From Undaria pinnatifida (Eukaryota > Sar > Phaeophyceae > Laminariales > Alariaceae): 64,000 nt of DNA. The translations under genes were made by a program, and so were the position numbers. The DNA lies in assembly GCA_012845835.1 (NCBI GenBank), contig JABAKD010000005.1, positions 8,605,473 through 8,669,472 on the forward strand, in the 5' to 3' direction. Under the pieces are notes generated by a model, which had not been told where the DNA came from, made no database searches, and saw nothing but the letters and a program-made list of their open reading frames with translations. This document shows positions 1-11,800 of the stretch, one piece after another. The stretch's first letter is position 1, and each line of letters opens with the position of its first letter.

Positions 1-419
1 GCAATACGACCGCCTTTTAGGGGATACCCGCCTTATTCATTCGACGTTATGAGTGCAATCCCCCGGTCGCGCCAAGCGATTTTGACCGCCTTATATCGAA
101 ATGCCGCCTTACTCAGACCGCCTTATTGGGGAAACCCTGCTGTATTTTTAATTGACGAGGCTCCTCAATTAGACCCTTTAGAACAACTACTGCAGGCTAA
201 CAAACCACCCGATGGCGTTGTGATATCGATATCATTTGCGTGTTTTCAATGTTCTTCGGTGTATACTTGCAATATCGTAATAGGAGGTATCTAGTAGCTA
301 TTATTAATAGCAGGTGAAGAAATCTCTCATCGGGTTGCACATTCGGTTTATGTCAAGTCAGTACAGAGCTACACAAGTGAAGAAAAGCCCCAGAAACATA
401 ATATGCACCCCTCCCCCTT

Positions 420-550
420 TACCGCAAGCAATGCCTGCCTGGTTGGTGAAAACCCGACGTGCTCCGTCCCGGCATAATAGGGATGCCAGGGTCTATGGTC
501 ATACGACTACGGCCATGCACAAACTGAATACCCCCCCCCCCCCCCCCCAA
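420..550 (-). repeat. Interspersed repeat C, copy 1 with C run
   Basis: This minus-oriented copy shares the core ending GCATGGCCGTAGTCGTATGA and the phrase ACGGAGCACGTCGGGTTTT with copies at 951, 1533, 9550 and 12483. As in copies at 1533 and 12483, the end next to the GCATGGCCGTAG core abuts a homopolymer, here about 18 C. Homology is partial elsewhere. No terminal inverted repeats or target duplication were seen. Confidence 0.75.
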
Positions 551-950
551 CCGCTGCAAGCATCCAGCAGAGCATGGGGGGAACTGCAACGGTGAATGAA
601 GGCCTACAGCTGGTGATTTTATCAAGCCAAGCATAAAAAAAAGCCATCTCGCCCAAAAGGGGGGGGGGGGAGGGGTGCTGCTACATAACCTCGGATCCGA
701 CTTCCAAAAAGGGAGGGAGCCAGAATAAAAGCACCAAGACATGCATGTACAGGCGAAAAGGGGGGGGGTCTGGAAAAGAAGTGCGAAGGTGATTATTAGG
801 TGGTAAGAAAAAATAATAATGAAACGCCCGCTCACTCAGCAAGGTCATAGAGAACAAGTACGAAGACCTTAGATTGGGGGGGGGGGTAATCATTGTATCA
901 TAACAAGTACGAAGATCATAGATTGGGGGGGGGGTAATCATCGTATCATG

Positions 951-1126
951 AATGGCCGTGGTCAATAGGACCATAGACCCTCGCATCCGTACAATGTCGA
1001 AACGAGGTAGCTTGGGTGTTCACCTACCACGCAGAAAATGCATGCACCAAGCTCGAAGAGCCGTGAGGTGTTCGGCGAGCCGCATGAAAGTTGACCTGCA
1101 TCCTACTAAGAACCGCTTGTGAGGCT
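951..1126 (+). repeat. Interspersed repeat C, copy 2
   Basis: This degenerate plus-oriented copy matches the family through the middle (ACCATAGACCCTCGCATCC) and the 3' part (GCCGTGAGGTGTTCGGCG, AAGAACCGCTTG). It follows a duplicated motif with 10 to 12 G residues at 876 and 925. Confidence 0.65.
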
Positions 1127-1532
1127 GATAGATGGATGGAAAAAGAAAACAAGAACGTTCGCTCACCCAGCAAGGTCATGATGGCCCCCCCCGCAAACAA
1201 CCACATACACCCCGCGTCTGGGTGTCCGCTGACGAGCATCCCCCCCCGTAGCTCCTCCATCGTTACCTTTGTGAAGGTCAGCCCAAAACAACGGATGTGA
1301 CATATATTAGGTATAAGATATTTTGGAGACAGATCCAAGCAAACACATCGCAAATGAGTCCAGGAAAACAATCATATGCTTCCAAGTACACATGTAAGGA
1401 ACATGGGGTGTCCTCATTCCACGCACAGCCGTAGTCGTAGGACCATAGGCTTGCATCCCTATATTGCCGGAAAGGAGCAGGTCGGGCAGATGCAGCCAAA
1501 ATCAACGGAAAATCAAGGAAAACGAAGAATGG

Positions 1533-1745
1533 GGGGGGGGGTTACTCAGTTCGTGCATGGCCGTAGTCGTATGACCATAGACCCTCGCATCCCTACTATG
1601 TCGGGACGGAGCACGTCGGGTTTTCGCCAACCAGGCAGACATTGCCTGCACCAAGCGCGAAGCGCCGTGAGGTGTTCGGCGGGTCGCATGAAGGGTGAAG
1701 TGCATCCTTCCAAGAACCGCTTGCAAAACGGACTTCGGCACCTTG
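1533..1745 (+). repeat. Interspersed repeat C, copy 4 (most complete)
   Basis: This is the longest copy, about 210 bp, starting in a run of 10 G and ending near GCAAAACGGACTTCGGCA. A partial copy lies just upstream (1415-1490). The minus-strand reading stays open in most copies, but the conservation looks like nucleotide rather than protein conservation. Confidence 0.75.
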
Positions 1746-1936
1746 TGCCTACTTTCTTGCTTATGAATGACAGCGCCAATGAGTTACTTTGTTTTCTGGT
1801 GTGGCCACTCCAAAGACAGCAATGGGTATTACTATGCAACTGCCTCGTGGGTGCCTTACCATATTCACACTACGTGAATGGGGGGGGTACTTAATTAATT
1901 GTTTTTTTCGTCGACACGATATGACCGCACTCCATG

Positions 1937-2125
1937 TGCACAAAGAGGCAGATACACGAGACGTATGACAAAAACTCTTCGAATTTTCAAGAGGAGAAAA
2001 GGCGTTGCTACAGAAGAACAGCAGCGCACACGTGCACAAAGAGGCAGGTACACGACGCATCAAAACATTTTTAACTTTCAAGACACGAAACGGGCGCGCT
2101 TACGAAAGAACAGCAGTAGTAGAAA
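1937..2125 (+). repeat. Tandem duplication, ~98-bp unit, two copies
   Basis: The phrase TGCACAAAGAGGCAG followed by TACACGA occurs at about 1937 and 2035. Both units continue with TTTTCAAGA or TTTCAAGA and end at AAGAACAGCAG. The divergence between units shows an old duplication. The short open frames here are repeat translations. Confidence 0.7.
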
Positions 2126-2431
2126 ATAGTGGTATCATAGTAGTAGCATCACAGGCCGGTAGAAACACACCAGGTACTGATACTTGATATTATACATAAA
2201 AAATATATAAAGACTAACGCACAGAATGAAAGGTAGACCTTGTGCGTTTGTTTCCACAGCATTGAAAATATTTGGCACATGTGCGCGTGGCACTGCACAG
2301 ACTGCACCGACGGACAGGTGGCAAAGTACAACCGCATAACAACGCACGCGACACTAAGAGCGGGAGCAGCTTCGAGAACGGCGGGTGCGGTAGGCTCGGG
2401 TGGAATTTCGCAAGCAGAGCAGAACGTACGT

Positions 2432-2470
2432 GACGAGGGGCGCTTTCAACGAAAAGTCTGAAGGCGGAAT
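2432..2470 (-). repeat. Duplicated fragment of the NB-ARC 3' exon
   Basis: About 38 bases match the donor edge of the exon at 2729-2818 (GAGGGGCGCTT, CAACGAAAAG), so the minus strand again reads LFVESAPR beside LFVASAPR. The fragment lacks the rest of the exon. A second phrase, CTCTGCTTGCGAAATT on the minus strand, is duplicated around it (near 2415 and 2505). Confidence 0.6.
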
Positions 2471-2728
2471 CCCGTCGAGAGGGGTACGGTAGGGTCGAGG
2501 GCAATTTCGCAAGCAGAGCCGGACGTACCTTGTCGGATAATACGTTTTCGCAGATTCTCTACATGTGTTGAAGCTCATTGGCTCAGATTGTACCGCATGG
2601 TCTCAGATTGCACCGCAGTTACTTTTGTAATCAAAGTACGCAGACACCCGTTCTACTGCGGGCCTTGGACCTGTCCTTGCTGGCACGTACACGCGGCTAC
2701 CATACAGGTCGACATTATCCCGACATAC

Positions 2729-2818
2729 CTCGCGAGGGGCGCTTGCAACGAAAAGCTCTGCCGCTGCCAGCTCACTCAACCTGCTGATGTTCACCACCTT
2801 TTCCTTCGCGATGCCAAC
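2729..2818 (-). CDS. NB-ARC gene exon 8: post-ATPase motif
   Basis: This 90-bp exon of 30 codons lies between a pyrimidine-rich acceptor (TTTGTTTTTTTGTCAG) and the donor GTATGT, phase 0 at both ends. It reads VGIAKEKVVNISRLSELA and ends LFVASAPRE. It is the segment after the sensor strand in NB-ARC proteins, where a Pro/Ser-Leu-Ser element is followed by AAELF. It joins directly to the exon ending at 3823, giving VTVVAP-VGIAKEK. Confidence 0.8.
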
Positions 2819-5800
2819 CTGACAAAAAAACAAACAAACGAAACGAAACGAAACGGAGGCAGGTGTTGCGGCACTCATACTTTTGTTTCAATGTTTTTAG
2901 TGTACGTATATGTATCCTCCGCCGGATGGGTAAAAATCAAGGTTTAGCAATCCTTTCGGAACTGCAAAAGGTATCCTACACTAAATCCAAGCGATTTGTC
3001 CTCAACAACGTGGGTGCAGTTCCAAAAGAGAGTTGGTTAATCTCACAATACTTCCACTACTAATACCTGGTATAATAGTGAATAGCGCCCCTATTGTCAA
3101 TACAGTATTCAAATTAGTGCCCCTACTAGCATGCAGTACAAAAAGGAAATAATCAAACTCGGCGGAAAAAACAATGGTCGGTTCGCTGCCACATGAATAC
3201 AGAGCACGCGCTGGTTGGTCCAAGTATGCCTTGCTTGCAGATAGCCTACCACTTTTTCACGATGATGGTTGACATAGATCTTAAATTATATCCAGCCCTA
3301 ACCGCCACTAACCCCAATCAACCAATGTAGAGATAACCCCTCTCGTCTCGTCCACAGCAACGTGCCACAACCATTCTCTCTAGTAAGTGGTAAGCTCTAT
3401 ATTGCCGAGGGCACCGCACCACTTTTTCGACACCATCGTTGAGGGTCACTGGCCTTGCATGGGAAAATCACCTTGCTGTAATGGCAATGCGCATCGTTGT
3501 TTTGTAGTTGGTGACCACAGCGCTCGTCTCTCTAGGAGGCATCGTCGCGGGCACTGGTTGTGCCGGATGCAGATGGGTGCAAATATCAGTTTAATGTGAA
3601 AACACACACTGTGTGCGATACCAATGTAACTAACCCTAAACAAATATCAGTTTCATGAAAACACACCCTGTGTGCGATATGAATATAACTAACCCCGACC
3701 TCAACCCCAACCCCAACCCAATCCACCAAAATTTAGAGCTATAATTTTTCGTATCGCACACACGACCCTCATCCATACTGTCGAATACCAGGTACGTGGT
3801 AGGGTGCTCTCGCGGTGCCTACCGGAGCGACGACCGTGACGATGTAGTGGAGGTTATTCGAGCGCTGGCACAGCTGCTCCACCATCGACGACAACTTGAC
3901 CCACTCCCTGGCGCAGCAGTACATGCGGGGCCCGTAAACAAGTATTATGATGCTCAGTATGGTAATCGCCAAAAAAGCTACGTGTTCATTCAAATATTGT
4001 CGACATAGTCTTCCGAAAGTACTTCTTGGCAGGATTTTTTCTGGGCAATTTGCGTACAGGTCGGTCAAGGGTTGGGGTTAGGGTTGGGATTAGGTTTGTG
4101 ACGACATTATATCAAAAAAATATTCTCGTAATACTGGAACCACACGCCGGACACACAATGCTTCATGGTTTCCATACTGTACCCTTGAAGGTTCTTTGCA
4201 TACCCCGTGCAGGCGGCTCCCGCGGCGGGACGGGACATGGCGTCAGCACCAAAATGTACACGCTAAAATAGCATAGGACACGGCATTTAGCAGTAACATG
4301 TACCAGGTACACCGTAGGATAGTACAAGGGCTCCGCTTCATGGGCGGCTGCCGCCGCCCGCTACGCTCGCGCAAAGAAGAATAGAACAAAACATGAAGTG
4401 GGCACAAAGAGCAGGCCCATGATTTAGTGCAACTAGCGATTTGATCCTGCCAAGAGCTATTTACATTAAGTAATCCGCAGCGGAGAGAAATAATACTACC
4501 GTATAGTATAGCATATCTGTCGCTAGGAACTCGAGCAGCAGGATGCTTGTGAATGCGCGGAGGGAGTTGAGACAGTATCGCTTGTGCTACGCACTCGCGG
4601 AGCAGGATATTTGCAATCTAACTGTCGTCATCTTGCGCGCGTTGGTGGCCGGCGGACACTTCAGGCAACTCCGAAAGGGTCCGTTTAAAATTAGAGACTC
4701 GCATTCGTCCGTACTAAATACCTGTTTTGCGCAGGGGGGCGGGGGGCTGCATGACGGTGGAACTTTATCGCGCGACAGCGGGTCACGCACGCGCGGCGGA
4801 TCATCAACAGAAGCGCCGCGGTTTAGGTTGCATCGCTGTATTTAGAGAGTTGACAAGACGCTGTTGGTCGCATTATACAGAAACACGGAAGAATACGTAA
4901 AATAGTTCAGAGCGACAGTAGCTAACTAAAATGCAGCCACGAATCGCGTAAAAAGCATCGGGGAGACGGTTACCAAGATGCATTTGGCTACATTATACAG
5001 AGCCATGGCAAAATGCGTACATAGTTCAGAGCGAAACAAGCCAGCCAAAACGTGGCAAGAAGCAAAGTTGAGATCTGGAGTCAGACAAACCTGTCTTCGG
5101 GAAACCGCCTAGTCCCCACCGCGCGCGCGGGGGGGTAAACAGCGTTGGGAGAGTACTGCCGACGAAGCCATCTTATGAGGTAATTTAGACGAGGCCGTTG
5201 GATGCTGTATTTAAGGTGATTAAGACGACGCCATTTGATACTGTATTTAATACCTGGTATAAGGCAACTAAGACGACACCATTTGGTACTGTACTTGGCA
5301 TAAGGTACAAGGCTTCCCTTCGGGACGGGGTTGACTTGCCATCCCAGGTGCGTCTTTAAGTTGAAAAGGGGGAACATAGGCATTCCCATTATATGTACGA
5401 GCTACTGCTTTTGCTACTGCAATGTGTTTCGTATACCTGGTATGAGGTTCCAACGATGTATGTTTGATTGTTGAGCGTTGGACGTGAAGAGGTTGTCGTG
5501 GTTCGATCTCCTGCTGTGCACCATCCACACACATACAACGTGACTACTGGCACAGAGGCAAGAGCTTCAAACACGGCTGGCGTTGTGCTGCTGCTGCTGT
5601 GCTGCTGCTGTATACTGATTTTGTAGCAGCACACATTCCACGCACGCATAGCTGGTACATACAGAAGCGCACAAAACATACACATAAACAAAAGCACCGT
5701 CTGTGGCTGTCACAAGGGAGAGAGATCACAGCACCGCTGCTATTGTACCGTGACTGCCACAAGTAGTGCTGGGCCTGGAGGGTCATGTTTGATGCAGTAG

Positions 5801-8800
5801 AACAGCAGCACCAGAGCGAGAAGAGACATAATGTGGTGAAATTTTAACTCTTACAGCAACAAACATACGGGATTTTTCTATGGCCCCTGCGCGGCTGGGC
5901 GAACGAGGCAGGCAGCAGTACGGGCCTTGCTCCGTGAGTCTTGCCCGGTGCGACTCTCTCCCAGATGCGGCGCGGAGAGTACAACATCAACGCGAGAAAT
6001 GATAGCTAGGCGCCAATTTCCCAGGTAGACGGGCGGAGGGAGGCATTTTTTCAGACGACGTGTGTTACACGTTCAGTGTGAGGTGTGCAACAGAGTCACA
6101 GGGCTAGGTGCAACATACACGTATTGTGTTCAAGAGATGTGCTGCTGTTGTTGTTGCTGTTGCTGCTGTTCTGCTGCAGGCTGTTTATATAGCTGCGTCG
6201 TAGAAAACAGCAGAGAGGGTAACGCACATCGGACTGATGATGTCGCATAGCCGGAGGGAAAGCGGAGCTTTTTACAAACAAGTGGAACGGATTATTTGTA
6301 AACTAACAAAAACAATGTGGGGTTTTCCATGCACCTAGTCGCCTCAGCGAGGCGGAACACAACCCCTTGGCAAAAAGAGCCAGCTCAGCGACATTGAAGG
6401 CTCAGCGCACCGCAACAGAGTTCGGCCAGGATACAGACATGCATCGTAATACACCCACGGCCCCCATGCTTGCCCCGCAGCCGAAAATGCGACAAAAACC
6501 CTCGGGCGCCGGAGAACACCATGCCGTTTCTTTTTCGCATATTTTACATGGACATAATTAAGACGACGCCATTTGATGCTATATTTGATTATATGTAGCG
6601 AATAATTTACTTAGCCACCCGAGGAAAATGCTGATGGTTTTACCGAGCCAAAGACAGCCGTTTTTTCTCGTGCTGCAACACCCTCCGCCCTCGATACGAT
6701 GCGCTCTTACTCTGTGTCGTGGACGAATGAAGTCTCACCCTGTTTCGTGAACAAATTAATTCACTCTGTTCCATTAACGAAGGAGGTCTCACTCTGTTTC
6801 ACATACGAACAAATTTCATTAACGAATAAAGTCTCACTCCGTTTCACATACGAACAAGTTGCATTAACGAATGAAGTCTCCCTCCGTTGCGTTGGCGAAC
6901 GAATTTCATTAACGAATGAAATCTCACTGTATTCTGTTAACGAAACAAGTCTCACTCTGTTTCGTTAACGAATGGAATCTCACTATGTTTCGTTAACGAA
7001 TGGAGTCTCACTCTGTTTCGTTGACCGATGAATTTCAATAAAGGCACGAAGTCTCAATTCTGTTTCGATAACGAACGAAGTTCATACAAGGTATTATCAC
7101 TATTCCGTAAACGAATGAAATATCACTCTCATTCGTTAACGAATGGAGTCTCACTCTGTTTCGTCAACGAATTAACTTCATTAACGAATGAAGTCTCACT
7201 CTGTTTCGTTGACGAATGAAGGCGAGCACCCATCAAGAACCAGCAGAAGATCCCCGTTTATTCGACTGCATTTTTGTTGGATGCATCCCAAGAAGCCTTC
7301 TGGGTGATCTCGATTCTCCTGCAGAAATGCAGCAGCGCAAACAGAAAATCCAATGCACACAGCAAAAAGGTTGTCGATTATTTACGCTTTGACATAATCT
7401 CTACATGTGTCGAAGCTCATTGGTCTAGGTTCCACCGCAACGTCACAAGTCGCACATCATTTATTTTGTGTAACGCATACTTGTAACAACAAAAGGTAGT
7501 GCATAGCACATGCATCGCGCACAGTAAATGTAGGGAATACAACAAACGCAGGCCCACACAGCAAATGCAGCGTATCGGGCAAATGCAGTGCATTCCAGGG
7601 GCACCTCGTCATTTACTCTCGAGGCGTGGTTGACGTAAAATTTGACTTATATCCAGCCTTGACCCTCATCCTATCCCACAATGCGGTGCATATAGACAAT
7701 GCAGCGCATACAGCACAGGTAGCGCATATAGCAAAGGCAGCGCATACAGCATACCCCGCGCATATAGCGATGGCGCACACAGCAAATGCAGTGTAAATGC
7801 ACTACATTAAGCAAATTCAGTGCATTCAGCAAAGATAGCGCATACAGCAAAGGTAGCGGACACCGACAGTGCACTGCATACAGCAAAGATAGCGCGTGTA
7901 GCAAATGTAGCCTATAGCGCAGACACATTGTATTCAGCAAAGAGCGGCAACGGGGGCGTAGAGACACGTACATAGACCGCGTGTGAAGGGTAGTTTTAGC
8001 GGTGTTATCGATCTTCTCGTCTATTCAAGCGGGCCGAGGGTACTCACTCCGCAAGCCGGTTTTGTAGTTCCGTCTTCGGATGAAAAAGCACAGCAAGGTC
8101 GCTTCGTAACGACGGAGATGCGGTCAAATCGGACCAGACTATTCTCAGTGAGAATATAATTAACTACCAGACTATAATCAATTGTGGACCCGGGCTACTG
8201 TATCAAAGTATACATAGTGGCAGTATTATATCAAGAGTATTATACACGCTTTTTCACTACCGCGAGTACACCAGTCGCGCGAGCGGCTCGTGTACTTCGC
8301 TAAAAAAAGAGGCTCAAAACCGTTTTGTTGGCCCAGCCAGCGTAGAAAATACTTCGACGGTATTACTAGTATATGTCACGAAACTGAAAAGCTTAAACAA
8401 AACAAGTCTTAAGGCTGCACATAATGGCCATTCGCGTTAGTCCTAACAGTAATCCCCTACCAGCCGAAGCAGCCAAACTTGGTACACTATTAATAGATTG
8501 TACCTGGTACAGAGAAAAACGATCACTATCCTGGGAGATAGATGGCGGCCACAGACGGCCAAACAGAAAGAAGGAGACAAGACAAGCACGTTGTTGTATG
8601 TAATACTTGACATAAGGAAGAAACGCGACCCCAACCTAAATGTTGGAGGTGTCTCGATTCGGAGCAGGAACGGTGCTCCGTCTCGAAAGAGATGCGTGGG
8701 CAATGGTCAAAGACTAAGGCAAGCAACAAGTGAGTACTCCTCCCCCCCACCCCGTTCCGCAACCTTGGTATTTGGCGAGGTGACAGCAACTGCAACAGCA

Positions 8801-11800
8801 GCAACAGCTATCGCACACAGGGGTAGGGCGGCACCTTTTCCGAAATTCCGAAGGCTTTGGAGATGCGGGCGGAAACCTCCTTGAGCGCAGTGATGGGCGC
8901 ACCCATGCCCTCATCCTGAAGCGAAACGAAAAACGTTTCTTCGAACAAACGCCTTTCCCTCGCGTATTCGCACGCCCAGAGCGCCACCTGGTGGTCACGC
9001 GCGAGGCAGACGTTATTCATCAGTGCTTGCATAGGGGTAGTTTCATCAGCATTGTTTTATTTAGCATTCGGGTACTTTTAAGCATTCGGGTATTTTTAAC
9101 ATTACGGCACTTTTACCATCAGCGTACTCTCAGCATTAGGGTAACTTTAACATTCAGGTACTTTTAAGCTCCAGGCTCCCTCGCATACTCGCACGCCCAG
9201 AGAGCCACCTGGTGTTTATGCGCGAGTCACACGTCACTATTCGCTGCGTGCATTACACTACTTTCGGCACTAGGCTACTTTTAGCAGAAGGAAGAGTCAC
9301 CTGATGGTCACGCGCAAGGCAGACGTCGCTAGCCACTGCTTGCATTAAGGTACTTTTAGCATTAAGGTACCTTAGCATCAAGGGAATTTTAGCATTAGGG
9401 CAATTCAGCATTAGAGAAATTTCAACAGTAGAGTGCCATAAAACAAGGCGTCGTCCACAGTTACAGTCAACATGCACATCAGTACACACGATTCACACCC
9501 GAATCCCATTTCACCGTCTGTCGCGTCTCGCGGACCTCGAGGGTGTGTGCTCATTTTATGCGTAGCCGTAGTCGCACAACATGGCCATAGTGGTATGACC
9601 CTCGTAACTCTACAATGCCGGGACGGAGCACGTCGGGTTTTCACCGACCAAGCAGACATCGCGTGCACCAAGCGCGACGTCGTGAGGTGATCGGCGTGTA
9701 ACATGAAGGGCGAGAGCTGCATATCCTAAGAACCACTTGTGAGGCGGGCTTCGGCAGCAAAACAGGCACACCGTGAGAGCCATGCTACGGTGGTAGTGGT
9801 ACTTTGTTACAGCGCTGGGGTGCTGAGGCAGCGCGGAAGTGCTATTTTACGGAGATCCGTGGTTAACAGGACGAAGTCGAACACCAAAACAGAAGCATCA
9901 GCCGAGCTCTCCTGTGTTACACCTGTGTTGTGTAAGACCCTGTGCAGTCTGTAGACCAGGCAATAAATATCTCGAATGAAAAGCAAACCATCAAGCGGGG
10001 GTGTTTCTTCCCCCCTTCTGTTGGTATGTATTGCATCCCCGCTAACAATGAATCTTGGTAATAGGGCGGTAATACCACGTGTGGCGACAGTTCTGATCAG
10101 TGTCATGCGGAGAGTCTATCTGCATAAACAGTAAACAGCCCGATATTTATCGGATCTGATCGAATCGGATCGCTACTCCAATGCCGATACGATAATCGAT
10201 GTGATGGAACGTAGCGCGAAGAAGAAAACATTCGTGGAAACGGGGGGCGTTGGTGATATCTTCAACAAGTTTTTAACCCCATTAGAATTGCACACATGTT
10301 TTTGGGGCCAAACTACTTGAAACTTGTGTGTACCAGTGTACCATGTACCGTGTACCATGTACCAGGGTACTGCACCAGTATCAGTACCAGTACCAAACCA
10401 GGTAATATATTCTGTAGTTTAAAAAGGGTTAAAAGCACCTTCAGTGATATCGTCTAGGAGAAGGGAGGAGCATCCCCGGTGTGGGAATGCCTTCAGTTTC
10501 GTGTATAATTTACGGTACCTGGCCCTTTTTAAGGGACCCCGTGACAAGGAAAAGCGATGCCTATACTGTATTAATAAATGATGCTATTATGTACAGATGA
10601 TTTTGCCATCCAAAGCATTTCAGCCCGGCCTTGCAGCATGGGTAGAGGGTGGGCGACCCAGCAGGCAGAACGCTTGGTCTCATGCCGTGCCGGGTCGTGG
10701 CCGTCGAGAGCTGAGCATTGCCGTCAACCCCAAGGACGTTGCCTGTCGACGAACGTGTAGGATCGTTTGGAATTTGCTTTTATCCCCACACGTCCTTACA
10801 TTTCCGTTCTTAACTGGTTCACCACACTATATCACAGCACACCGCGAGGTATTTCTTCATGGTTTCGCGATCCAGAACGTTTCAGCTCTGCCGCAAGGCA
10901 TGGATAGAGAGGGTTGGGGACACAACCAGCAGAACACTACTGTAGGTCTTACATCGTGGCGAGTCCTTGTCACCGCGTACGGATCATTGCCCAAATCCCA
11001 TGCCGATGCCGGTGCCGAGAGAGAGCCAGCAATGCGGCTGGCTACGTAAACGCTGCAAAATAAAAAAGGGACTGGACAGCCCAATGGTCGAGTAAATTCG
11101 GCGAGAGCATCAACTTTCCTGTAGTACACAACCTTTTACACATCGTACAGCAATTCCGCGGCAGCAGCAGCAGCGCACATACGAATCTAGCATTTGGACC
11201 TCAAACACACAATGCCAAGACCGGCCATGGTGATAAGTTATCGCGCCGAGCCGTGGCCGTGGCGTGCTTGAAAAGATTGACCAGGTAGAGCAGGTGCTAC
11301 AGGTATGCCAGGTACTTCAATGCGTTGGATAGAGCAGTTGCACTGCAACGAGGACAAGCAACCAGCGAATCACCAGCAGCTCGCCCGCACCATATCGCAT
11401 TGCAAGTCAGCAGCAGTTATGGGTGGAGCTGTGACCGTACCCCAATGGCACATGCAGCCCGAAACCATATTTCCTATGGTTTGCCAATAGGGCCTACATC
11501 ATCCAGCAACCAGGTAGTGCGTAGCAAGCGACTCGCATATTGTACGACGACTAGAGAACGGGGCACAGCAGCAACAGGTATACCAAGGTATGTTCTAGCA
11601 AGCAGTACACACACTATGACCAGAAAACGGGCCACACCTTCCATGGGGCTGTCACGCTTGTTACATGACATCAAGGGTTATCAGCAGCAGCATCAGAAGC
11701 AATACGTACAGCGGAGAGACGTGTCATCTCGAGGGCGTGGGGAGATGTGTTTAGTTTTTTTCGCGCGATAGACTCTCTTGGTCTAGGTGATCGGATTGCT

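Larger units (their letters stand above)
1..2728. other. Left-edge repeat region, no gene recognised
   Basis: No exon could be supported here on either strand. The stretch holds copies of a G/C-run-associated interspersed repeat (420-550, 951-1126, 1415-1490, 1533-1745), G runs of 9 to 13 bases around 660, 767, 876, 925 and 1531, a two-copy tandem duplication (1937-2125) and a fragment of the 3' exon of the NB-ARC gene (2432-2470). The first 150 bases repeat the phrase GACCGCCTTA several times. Further 3' exons of the minus-strand NB-ARC gene should lie here or beyond the left edge, but I could not identify one. Confidence 0.5.
4025..8834. other. Intronic stretch of the NB-ARC gene, repeats only
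   Basis: No exon was recognised, although at least one should be here. Contents: a telomere-like GGTTAGGGTTGGGATTAGG at about 4073; a GC hairpin at about 4340; an old duplication (4860-4945 against 4975-5060); a fourfold short repeat with TAAGACGACGCCATTTGAT (5150-5300, extra copy at 6555); repeat H (5300-5545); a CTG/TTG-rich tract (6140-6175); two minisatellites (6699-7225, 7680-7960); and repeat Q (8511-8760). The short plus-strand frames at 4543-4845 and 6367-6561 have no recognisable family. Confidence 0.5.

Noticed and set aside
4070-4095. GGTTAGGGTTGGGATTAGG as a possible telomere or fusion point
   Set aside because: Only two or three imperfect units, and similar short blocks recur inside interspersed repeat D elsewhere.
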